Assembly (NCBI GenBank): GCA_009746045.1
Contig: RPFO01000253.1
Location: 2,961,475 to 3,025,474 of the forward strand
Direction of reading: 5' to 3'
Source of the DNA: Mesostigma viride
Lineage: Eukaryota; Streptophyta; Mesostigmatophyceae; Mesostigmatales; Mesostigmataceae
DNA: 64,000 nt
Positions 9,598 through 19,463 of this stretch are shown piece by piece; position 1 is the first letter of the stretch; each line of letters opens with the position of its first letter. The notes below the pieces were generated by a model that ran no database searches, was not told the DNA's origin, and saw only the letters and a program-made list of their open reading frames with translations. The position numbers were made by a program, and so were the translations under genes.

Positions 9598-11049
9598 ATT
9601 AAAAATATAATTACTTACAGCAGAGTGAAATCACTCAAACCAAAGCAAACGCCCAGCTATAAACCTATATACAGAGACATGTCAAAGCTCTATACTACGA
9701 TAAGACCAATGGAAACGCCTAACGGGAGGAACCTAATAGCCCTGCTGCACCGCAAAATCAGCCCGCGTACGGCGGAGCATGATGTCAGCCATGGCCCGCG
9801 TCAGCGCCACCGACAAGCGCTGACGCCAATATGACGTCCAGGTCCGCGCCGACCATGGGGCCCGCTGGCCCTCCAGGTCCAGCCGGTCCTCGATCCCGGA
9901 GCCGGCAACACTCCTTGAAGAAGGCGGAGGTCAGGGGCCCCATGGCCCCAAACTCCTCCAGGACAAAGGGCACCACACGATGGTGCCCGACGTCGCCGTA
10001 GGCCAGGAGCTTGGCCCGCTCCGCCCGGTCCGCCGTGTAACCTGCCGTGAGGGAGGCCCCAGCCACGTGGCTAAGAGCCAAGGGCCGCGCCACCGAAACG
10101 TCAATAAGCAGATGCCGGCCACCCCCCTCAAAGTCCAGCACCACGATGTCAGGCCGGTGGTTGGGGGAATAGAAGGCAGCGCCATCCGCATCCTCGGACC
10201 GGATGTTCGCGTGGGGGAAAACCGACCGAATCATGGCGAGCACCACCGTCAGGAGGACAGTGTGCAAATACAAATACCAATTCTGATTCTGTTGGCCCCC
10301 CATGCAGGAAAGGTAGTGAGTCCCCGTGGGATCCAGCGGCTGCCCACAGCTACCACAAGGCCGCCCGGCCGGAACAAGAGGCTGCGGGGCAAATAGCTGG
10401 TGCCAGAGCGCCACCGAGTAGTGGCTGGGAGCCAAGGCGAATGGGGGGGCCATGGGAAGAGCACGAAGGTACGCCGAGCCCACACTCCGCAAGGAAAGCG
10501 AGAACAGCCACGCACGTCCCTGGGCGTTGAGGTCCGCGAAAAGAGCAATCCAATCAGCCGTGTGCAGAATACCCGCGTAGGTTTTCTGGTGTTTATCGAT
10601 GACGCGAGCAGGGAATGCGGCGGGAGATTGAACGGAGGCGACCGAGGGAGTGCCGCGAGGGAGGTGGCGCTGGACCGCCTGAGCGGCACGGACGGGAGAA
10701 CAGGCCTGCTGGATCTCAGCATAGGCCTCCTGGATGGCGGTGACGAAGGGCAAAGGGCTGCTGGGGTCCAGGAGGTCAGGCGCTGCCGTTGCCAAAAGGG
10801 GCAGGAGCCGGCAGCGACTTTCCGCCCACGACTGAGCGACGGAGCCCAAAAAGGCTGCTGGGGCCAGCCGGGCGGCACGAGTCAGACCGCAGCCACCCAT
10901 CCGTGCAGGCAGGGAGGCAATGCGAATAGCATGTGGCGGGAGGTCGGGGCCCGGGACCAGCTGCGCCAAGGCCGACTGGATGCGTTCGTCGTGGCCCTCG
11001 GCGGCCAGCCGGACCTGAGCCGGAAGAGCGCCCCGGAGCCAGTGAACGA
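9598..11049 (-). mobile_element. Family-1 LINE copy B (5'-truncated, inverted against copy A)
   Basis: This minus-strand copy begins with the AT-rich 3' tail a few bases after the tail of copy A. It is truncated at about 11,048 in an (AT)n stretch. It covers the thumb/linker and endonuclease part of the protein. With copy A it forms an inverted repeat with arms of about 1.4 kb and almost no spacer. Confidence 0.85.
9785..10969 (-). pseudogene. C-terminal part of family-1 LINE protein (endonuclease)
   Basis: About 394 residues stay open, from the region after the RT through the CCHC zinc motif (CGSCG…THYLSCMGG) and the PD…D nuclease motif. A small insertion near 9,893 (TCGATCC where other copies have TCC) shifts the last 40 or so residues out of the family frame. 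There is no RT domain, so it cannot function on its own. Confidence 0.75.
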
Positions 11050-13164
11050 ATATATATATATAGCTTGAATCTGGTCACGTGCGTAACTTTTGCTTCACTG
11101 TATTTCAGCTGCACAACCGATGATACTGGCGGCTGCGTAAGTAAGTGCATCGAATGCATACAAGTGATCTGACTGATCGAATTTGGGGCTCAGACGCAAA
11201 AGTTTTGAGTGCCGCCGTCAGCGAGGCGCGCCGTCATCAGCCATTGTACTGCATCGGCGAGTCTTAGTAGCCATCGCTTAGCCATGTATCAATAAAAGCA
11301 GGTCGAGTAGGTGACGATCGAAGGATCTGAATCAAACCGATTGGAACAAAGCCGATGCACAATGATGGGCAGCGCGCAGTTTCACATAGCAGCGTATGCC
11401 GACCAGGGGTAGGGTTCTGTCGTGAGGGTATAGGAACGCAGCGCATCTAGCACGCACGCAAGGCACGAAAAGTGTGCACATGGAAGGAAAAAAGACGCTG
11501 CTGTCACAATCGCCTCCACTGTAATCTCAAACCACAACAAGGAATCCCTACCATAATAACTATAACACAGATCAGCTCAGTCGTAAAATGCATGCGTAGG
11601 AAAGAGGCTTGCTATATCTACATGAGGGCTTCCGCTGTGAGCGGGTCTAATGCCTTGTGAGGGGTGCGCGCATGTCCTGGAATGCAGGCAGCACCTACTC
11701 TACAAGCTCGCCGGCGACCCGACCATTACCTTGCGAAAAAGCTAAACTGTCTCCGTTGCTCTGATGTCGCGTCCGTGATCTATCACGTCCGCAATTCAGA
11801 TTTTAGCGTAATTCTGACGTCCGCAGCCTTGTGCGGGTTGCTATACCGCGGCCCGGTACTGACGCCGCGGATCTCAGTTGTACTCACGCGCCAAGTCCGC
11901 TGAATTTGCTGACGGAACTTTTGGGCGGACCTGAATTTCACTGACATTCGTCACAAGGGCAGTTTGCCGAATGCTGGTACACAGCAAGCCGGGGAGGCAC
12001 TGAGCAGATGTGCAATTTCAGGATTTTAACGTGGGACACCAGACACAATTAATGCAAGGAAGCCCCAGGCGGTGCCTGGCATAGCCGATAGATTTGCCCT
12101 TGTATATTTGTGTTCGCTTGACAGATAAAGCTTGAAGTTTAGCTTGTCGGAAATTAGACAATGTTATGATTGGCTGATGTCTAAAGTGGCGCTAGTGGCG
12201 CCAGCCGCCAGGCTTGAGCTTTGAGCAGTATAGAAGGATGAGCAACGAACCATGGTGGTCGTTGTTCGTCCATTTCTCTCCCTCACAACTGGTTTGTTGT
12301 CTTCATGGGGTGAAATAGTTCGAGCAGCCCGGAGCAGCCCCCGTGAGTGGTTGCATGCAGTCAGTTGCCATGAGGATGGACTGACGGATATGACAATGTA
12401 TTGGTTTTGTTAAGAATGTGTGTAAGACTGAGAACGAGACAAGGGACAGGGCCTTCGGGCACCCTGGTCGTCGTTGGCAAGAATGCCAGTAGGAACTAGG
12501 TCGGGAACACATGCACTGCCGCCACAAGGGGCCTGCAGTGGCGTAACCCAAGGGGCCTCACAGCTGCTCTTATAACTACAACATTACAACTCGACAGTCT
12601 TTGTAATTCGTCATGTATCTCATTGGAATTGAAAGCTAGGTCTTTTGGTTGCTTTGATGATAAAGCATTATCTCAAGAATCGGCTGATTGGGCCGGATTG
12701 CCTGTCATGAAGGTGGCGGTGCCGTAAAGGACCGCACCTTTCATTCTCATTTTAGGTGGCATATCTCACACATGATTACTGCTGATAGTGGATGCATTCC
12801 AAGTAGCGGTAATCACCAGTCCAGGATGATATGGCACGTCGCAAACGCGACACTGATGAGTCACGGAAAGTCAACAATCCCGGGATTAAGTCAAAACAAA
12901 AACCAAACGGGTTGTCGTGCAGAGGATTGTTGTCGTGGCTCGCTACTCGATCTCAACCCTAAACCTAATAAACCTCCAGAACCATTGTTATGTACGCCGT
13001 GTTTCTTCCCATGCAGCTGCCGCCTCGACCTCTACATACCTAACCACTGTGTTCCACGTTTAATAACTGCATGCATGTACCTAAACTAGTCAAGCCAGAT
13101 GAGGAGCTACCTTGAGATGCAAAAGATCTACGAGACCGGACTCAGATGTCAATGCATTGACGTA
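11050..13164. other. Non-coding interval
   Basis: Only short ORFs (under 140 codons) with no recognisable domain are present. I see no LTR, TIR or tRNA-like structure. It may be host intergenic DNA or decayed repeat. Confidence 0.5.
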
Positions 13165-13330
13165 CGTAATATCAAGGAGACAACCAGCGCAGGCCAGAAA
13201 TCGGGAGAATCGGGACCATGGTAGCTCGAGCCTAGCTGCCGTTGTCTTGTCCGTGTTTTCGAGTCGTTCAGGATGATGATTATGAATGGAGATGGGAATG
13301 TGTAGCCTTGTGCATGCATTGAAATTATGG
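13165..13330 (+). repeat. Dispersed repeat, copy 1
   Basis: The stretch from GAGACAACCAGCGCAGGCC through CATGGTAGCTCGAGCC to CCTTGTGCATGCATTG recurs inverted at about 30,311-30,460 and, more diverged, at about 63,690-63,765. The family is unknown. Confidence 0.75.
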
Positions 13331-14996
13331 CTGGCTTATACGTGTAGCTCTAGCAACTAGATGACCTAGACTTAGACAGCGAGGCCAGAAACAGCTTGCT
13401 TGATCAGGGCATGTGTTTTGAGCCTATACTAACTGGCCGGGAGTGTCTAGTGGTGAGCACCATTGCTGCGATCGTACGTAATATAACCAATGGTACTGGC
13501 CATTAACCAAATCAACTCAAAACATAATTTGAAGGCAATCTGTCTCACCTAACTAAATAAACCATGACCCTAGCTAATTTCTGTTACAAATCCATAACAC
13601 ACGCTGTGCAGTGAATTAATTCACTCGGCGCGGCGTGTGTGATGCATTTGTAAGAGATATTCGAAGTGGATAACGAGGGGTACATTGGCGGCATTGCCAG
13701 GACGATGGATAAATGATCACCCACCTTCGTGCATGCTCGGGCCGACTTTGAACCTCGCAGGACCACTTTTTTCTACACAAACGATAAATAAGGATCGACA
13801 TGGCACCTTGTGGCCATCAGCTTGCGCCTTAGCTGACGTCTTGAGCCCACCTCACCTTTGTAGCATAAGCTATGCGTCAGCCTACCTATGGTATTGCACT
13901 GGTTGTATTGCACCCACAGTGTACGTTGCGCCCCGGCATACACCATGCTGTGGAGAGACTAGCGCTCTGTTGTGGCCTGCCCACTTGCGGCAGTGAGAGA
14001 AGCTAGGGCGCCCTCCCTCCTTCTCGCTGTGTATAGGGTTGAAGGTTCCTTTACTCTGTATTGGCACCCACGTGACGCAGTCACGTGCTTATTAATTAAG
14101 GATCCACATTCCTGGCGCCCGGCCAGCTATGAAGTATGCAGTGCGGTGCGACTGTACCGACTCAAAGTACCACACATGCAACCGCGGCACGCCACAGGAC
14201 CGGGTATAACATCCGGTTGGAAAGTCCTAACTACAGTCATTGGCGTAGGCAAAGCCTACGAACATAAGGGCGAATTTATGGCATGACTATAATACCGCAG
14301 TATTAATTAATAATAACCACGTGTCTGCGTAATTAATTAACGCAGTAAGTTACGTGCCGTAATAGCTGCATGGCCGCCAGTACACCAGCTGGGGCTTCTT
14401 TGGGCTCAGTACGTCTTGTGGCGGATGTAGTCCGGCCACCGGATCGCGGCGGGCGCTGCTGCTGTGCTGGGCCAGGCTGCGGCGTCATGGGTCGATCGGT
14501 GAGACAGGATCAAACCGGTGTCGCGAGATACAATGTCGTGATGAGCACTGGATGGGGCCCAGCCTCATGTCGATCCCGTGAGTGCACTTCCATGGGGCAG
14601 GCAGTGGGTGCCCTGCAGTATCATTCATTGCAGCTCCATGCGCGCCAATTGAGCCATGGTTCCTGCATGGGATCGACGTACGTGTGGTCGACTGTCGAGG
14701 GATCGATCGAAGAGAGTCTGGCCGGGGTCTCCCCCAGCTGCATATGTTGAACTAGCGCCAGAAAATGACCCTAAGCAGCAGCGCGGCGGTCGCGGTCGAC
14801 AGCGACCTCGCGGCGCTTGTCCTCCAGCTCCTGTAGCTAATCGGTCAGTGGTGATCAGCGGTGGTGGCAGAGCTACTAGGACAATGTCTGCCGCTCTTGA
14901 GCTGCATGCCAGGTCCGCCCAGGGTCATCGCTGCATAGCAGAATTTGGGCGGCGATCAAGTACAGTCATGACCGTTGCGTTTTTAAAGGTTGGGTT
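13331..14996. other. Non-coding interval
   Basis: No convincing gene is visible. AT-rich TTAATTAA-type stretches occur near 14,300-14,345, one with an ACGCAGTAA motif resembling the foldback ends just downstream. Confidence 0.45.
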
Positions 14997-15089
14997 ACTG
15001 CGTTAAGTTGCGACGCCAAAGTTTGGGCAGCGACCGCCACTGAAGCATCGGCATGCCATCGCAACTTAACTCGAGCTAACGCGGTAATG
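14997..15089. repeat. Small foldback repeat (MITE-like), copy 1
   Basis: The left arm TTACTGCGTTAAGTTGCGA pairs with a right arm ending in GCGGTAA, with a 10-base extra stretch in the right arm. A second foldback with the same arms lies at 15,668-15,730. Confidence 0.6.
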
Positions 15090-15667
15090 ACTCAATTTGT
15101 AGGTGTCAGGCCATTTTTTGCCGTGCAGGAGGCCACTTTTTGCCAAGTCTGGAGTCCGGACTCCGGACCCGCTAATAATGTGGCTTTGGGCGGCAAAATA
15201 CGCAATTATAAAGCTCCACTGGCGCGCAGACGTCGATCCCCGCCTCCCGGCAATTATCATAAGTGAAACTAGCGCGAATGATGCAACCTTGCAATTTCCA
15301 ATTAATTTGCAGCCTGCGGGCTCAGTGCGGTACATAGCATGCAGGGCGCACATGTGGACGGCACAAATTTCACATGGTATCAGTAAAACACAGGCACTCA
15401 CGCGCTGTGTGGCTGGCTGGCTACACCCGGGCGGCGTGTCGTAAGTACTGCGGCAGCGCGCCTTTCTCACATGACTAACTCATGAGAAGATACCTGGTAT
15501 GGGAAAACAGGAAAATGGACTTTGGGCGGCTTTGATCATGCTGGAGCTAGCTGGGCCGGCTTGACGAGAGCTCAGTGTCGAACTGAATGCATGCCGTATA
15601 GAAGTCCGTGATCGAGAGGAGGAGGGGGCGGGATGCTATAGCCTATCATTTTACCGTTAAGTTGCAT
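15090..15667. other. Interval between two related foldbacks
   Basis: No gene is supported. ORFs on both strands here are short and antisense to each other. Because both ends carry the same inverted arms, 14,997-15,730 could be one larger terminal-inverted-repeat element. Confidence 0.4.
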
Positions 15668-15730
15668 TACTGCGTTAAGTTGCGACGCGGAATTTTAGGC
15701 GTACGTCGATCGCAACTTACCGCGGTAATG
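15668..15730. repeat. Small foldback repeat (MITE-like), copy 2
   Basis: The arm TTACTGCGTTAAGTTGCGA faces its near-complement TCGCAACTTACCGCGGTAA across a short loop. It matches the foldback at 14,997-15,089. Confidence 0.6.
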
Positions 15731-15978
15731 ACTGTATAGCCCCGCGCGTCCGCTTGGCGATCTCGCGCGGGGACCTCAGTGCGTGCCGGCCAGTCTGAGC
15801 GTCTGCCGTCTTCCTTGCATGGTATATGTAGCAACTGCCTCGATCGATGCAGCATCACGATCCCTTGGCCAACTTGGCCTTCCACCTGCATGAGTGGCCA
15901 AGCCGGCCCTCGTGGGCGAAAAGCAGCCCGCGTGGCGACAAATTGCTTTCCGCACTCGGGTTCAGTGAGGAAAGCGGC

Positions 15979-16550
15979 TGTTACGTCGCGTAACAATTCG
16001 TGTAGTTACGGACGTAAATTAGGTCTTTTGCCTCGGTTGTCCCTAGGTTTACGTTTAGGCTCCTACCGGGACATTATTGTCTTCGTAACAGTACTGTGGT
16101 ACATTGGGTGCCGTTGGGCGCCGCGCCGCGTACTTTACTAGTGGTCCTGATCCTGTGGTAGAATGTAGTGGACCAGCGTGCACCAGTAGATGTAGTGGAC
16201 CAGCGTGCATCTGTAGGCGAGGGCCATGTCGGCCCGAGCGTGTTGGACCGTTGGTGACCATTTATGCGCGTTCTACCCCTTGTGTGTGCACTCGGCGTGT
16301 GTTAAGTGAATTGACACATTTAGGCTTGGGTCACGGCAGTGTAGTTGTGTTTCCTTCCTCTATTCCTGGAGTAAACGGGTTTTGGTAAATGGTTGTATGG
16401 CGTATTATAGCAACACTTACGTTAATGCATTGAGATCAGCTCCGTCACGTTCGTCTTTCGCCAGAGGGTTAAGTAGAGGAGGCCTGACCAGTTTAGGTAG
16501 TATCAGGCCCATTAGAGGTAGAGGTGGAGGTAGATATCCGCGGCGTAACA
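15979..16550 (+). repeat. 5' LTR of gypsy II
   Basis: It begins TGTTACGTCGCG and ends CGCGGCGTAACA, giving imperfect 12-bp inverted ends. It matches 26,204-26,776. Near 16,165-16,210 it contains two tandem copies of a roughly 24-bp unit containing GTAGTGGACCAGCGTGCA. Confidence 0.95.
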
Positions 16551-16551
16551 A

Positions 16552-16560
16552 TGGTTCCGG
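16552..16560 (+). promoter_or_regulatory. Primer-binding site of gypsy II (putative)
   Basis: TGGTTCCGG starts one base after the 5' LTR and would pair with a tRNA acceptor end reading CCGGAACCA. The tRNA identity cannot be set from nine bases. Confidence 0.6.
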
Positions 16561-17073
16561 AGGAACTTCAGTAGGTAGTGAACGAGACGACTATCCCTTG
16601 CCACATACACCTTTTCAAGACCCCTTCCGCGTCCAGGAACAAGAAGTCGACACTTCCTTGATAGGTAATGGGCGGGTCGCCTTCAAGCTAGGAGCGTCGT
16701 GCTGCCCGTTTCGGGACACGCTTTACCTAGAAGCTAGACCTGCTCACAGCGGATAAATCCTTTCGTAGTTAGCCTGTCCTTCGCCTTGTTTTCCTGCTTA
16801 CGGTTGTTTCCTGCCTTAGATCGGGGAGTATTACTGTTCGGAGACGATTAGCGTCGCCGTACCTACACCTTTTTCCTTGTGCTGCTGCTTTATTAGACGG
16901 CCGCACCCGCAGAGTTACGGGGCGCTGTGTTAGGACGAGCGCTGGGATATCCGGCCGCTGACTTAGGACGAGAGCTGGAAACTCCCGCCCTCCTTCTTCT
17001 TTCGGTGATCCAGATCGTCAAGCTAAGTCGCCTACCCCTACCTCGTCTAGCTTGACATCACAAGACACGCCAG

Positions 17074-17570
17074 GTGAGTTATCATGAGTCAACGTCGTGT
17101 TTTTACTGCGCCTTCCCATTCATCTAGTGATAATAGTTTAGCTAAGTATTACGTAGTTATTACCCCTCAATGGTCAGCCATTTTCCTCTCTTGGTCAGAT
17201 GCTAGGAAGATAGTGCAAAACCGTACATATAATGTAATTAGGTATAAGAAATTTGTTACCTTCGAGGAAGCTCAACAATTCCTTATAGACCATAGCGTAT
17301 CAGATCTAGGCCTACACGTACGTTCTACTCCTCATGGTCGCCCTCCTGTAGAAGCTCTAGATTTTGCTACCCCTCCTTCGTCTCCCCCTAAGAGGGCTGC
17401 ATCCTCATCTAGCTTAGATACTCCTCTCACCTTGGAATTCGGTTCCCTATCCATTACTGTTGTTAAAAAGGACTGATTTAAATTGTTCCTTTCTTTTAAG
17501 CCATTAAAATCTTTTCCTTTTCTTTCCTTGCCTTATATTAGGCCTTGTCCTTTATCCTTGTTGCTTTCAG
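17074..17570 (+). other. Predicted intron in the gypsy II leader containing ORF0
   Basis: A strong donor (CAG followed by GTGAGT) is at 17,071-17,079. A strong acceptor (pyrimidine tract then TTTCAG) ends at 17,570. Removing these 497 bases would join the leader to the gag start at 17,601 and delete the small ORF at 17,084-17,476 from that mRNA. This is a prediction from consensus only. Confidence 0.55.
17084..17476 (+). CDS. ORF0: RNase-H1 N-terminal / caulimovirus viroplasmin-like protein
   Basis: A 130-residue ORF starts at ATG, six bases after a splice-donor consensus. Residues about 22-68 (YYVVITPQWSAIFLSW … YKKFVTFEEAQQFL) match the pattern of the small RNA:DNA hybrid-binding domain found at the N-terminus of RNase H1 and in caulimovirus P6. 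That pattern is Tyr-Tyr-Val, a central IFLSW with an Arg-Lys pair, then YKKF and EEAQQFL. The rest is Ser/Pro-rich. It could bind RNA-DNA hybrids or aid translation or packaging (inference). A separate ORF upstream of gag is unusual for a chromovirus. The frame is intact. Confidence 0.65.
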   Translation: MSQRRVFTAPSHSSSDNSLAKYYVVITPQWSAIFLSWSDARKIVQNRTYNVIRYKKFVTFEEAQQFLIDHSVSDLGLHVRSTPHGRPPVEALDFATPPSSPPKRAASSSSLDTPLTLEFGSLSITVVKKD

Positions 17571-17600
17571 TTAGATTTTTGATCATTTACTTAAACAAAA

Positions 17601-19260
17601 ATGGATCCAATGGGTGGTAACCTGTCGCCTATACCTACCAATACTCCTACTATGAATAATAATAATAATAATAATAATAACAACCATAACAACAATCGGG
17701 GTAACCGACGGGACTCACTTGAAACGGTACACCATCTCACTCCTCAAGGTAATCTTCGTGCCTCACCTCCTTCTCCGCTTGCTGATGGTCGCCGTCGTCC
17801 CTCACTTACCCCTCCTACCTATGAACAACGTCAACGTATGCAAGTCAGATTTAGTGATGACCCTTCCCTTACCCTGAACCAGGCCCCTGCCCCTCCTGCA
17901 ACCTTGGCTCAACCCTCCAGCAGGTCCTCACTAACTAACAATGTTTTTAGGCCTCCTTCCCACCCTGTTCCTTCCATGCCTGCTCTTAACACGGGTCGTG
18001 CCTCTGCCCCTGTCGGTCCTTCTGGGCGCCCTAGTGCAGTTCCCTTTTACCCACCTGCTTCCTGGTCCTACCCTGAGACGGCCTATGAGGCAGCCCAGGT
18101 CCCTACCCGTGTGGCTGATTTAGAAGTTAATAGTGATTTCAGCACCATGCCCTTAGATGACAGAAATTATGATCATTTTGCCTATTCCTCTCTTCGTGAG
18201 CAATATACTGTCCCCTTCTCTTATGGGCACCAGCCTGAAACGGTGGCCCCGTCTAGACCCCTACCCAAGACTTTTCCTCTTCCTTCCTTCTATCCCGCTT
18301 ATGTAGCAGTGGAAGCTAGTGGCCCTATGGGAAAAACTGACTCTTCTAATCCCCCTAAGCCCCCTGCTCTTCCCCTCTTTGCTAACCTTCCCAAGCTGGA
18401 TGTCAAGTCTACCCCTCAACAGTTTTTCACCTTTATTATGTTGCTTACACAGAACACGGAGTCGTGGCAGAATCATAATAGATGGCGTCTTTCTGATGCT
18501 GTATTAGTTCCTCACTATCTCACAACCTGTATTACTCCTGAGCTTGCTAACCTCATTCAGTGTGAGTCTTTGGCCTCTCATGCCTACCCTAACTCTGTAG
18601 CAGAATTGTTTAAGCGTTTAGAGAACCATTTAGTCCCTCCTGATTCAGATTGGCAGGATAGATTAGCCTTTGGTACCTTGCAGCAGGGTACTAAATCATT
18701 TAAGGAGTATATGAAAGAGTTTGATGCTCAGATGGTACGAATTAGGGATTTGTCGGGTGCAGAAGTACGTGCTCGCTTCCTCCAAGGCCTCAGTAGACCC
18801 TTATTACGTGAAGTCAAGCGCCAGTTCTCTGCCTACCGTTTTACTGATCTGCCCCTCAAGCATGTGCGCCAGCATCTCTTGCGTGTAGCAGATTTCTTCA
18901 CCACCCTTCTCTTCCTACCCGTTCCCGTATTAATAATATTATCCTTACCCCTGAGGAGGAGAACTCCTATGTAGAAGAATTAGATATCTGTGTTACTGAC
19001 CTTTCAGCCCTTGATGTCTCTCATATCACATGCTATCATTGTAAGGAAGTAGGTCATCTTAAACGTGAGTGCCCCAAGTTCCTTTCGGGTGCTCCCCCTC
19101 ATCCCGACGCTCGCCCTCCTCGTACCCCTCAGCGTGCTCCTATTCGTCCTACTTCAGGACGCATTCCTTCAGCTACCCCTAGTAGGCTGAATGCTGTGCA
19201 GACAGGATCCCCAGGGTTCCCCTATGATAATCAGGCTCCCGCACCCTCTTCTCCCTCGTG
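17601..19260 (+). pseudogene. Gypsy II gag (frameshifted before the zinc knuckle)
   Basis: The ATG at 17,601 has a good context (AAAATGG). The first frame gives 457 residues: an Asn-repeat and Pro-rich N-terminus, then a retrotransposon gag domain (about 275-425) containing WQDRLAFGTLQQ and FLQGLSRPLLREVK. It ends at 18,974. The natural continuation lies in another frame, with a CCHC zinc knuckle (CYHCKEVGHLKREC) at 19,031-19,072 and a Pro/Arg-rich tail ending at 19,260. A -1 change between about 18,860 and 18,960 is needed. Such a shift before the knuckle would remove RNA binding, so it is probably a mutation and not programmed. Confidence 0.8.
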
Positions 19261-19463
19261 ACCCTCCAGCAGTGGCTTTTCCGCCAGGGTCTTCTTCGGG
19301 GTTAGTTCCTATGGATTTGGGGGGGAGGGGGAACAGTAGGCCTGTCAGCCGGGGGTAACCTGGACAGGTCCTTAGATAGTACCCCAGATAAAATTTTTGC
19401 CTGCCTGTTTTTATAACCTCTGTAGGAGCTGAATCTTCCCTACCACTACGTGTGCGTCCTCTT

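Noticed and set aside
12955-12970. AACCCTAAACCTAA considered as a telomere-like repeat
   Set aside because: It is a single isolated occurrence, not an array.
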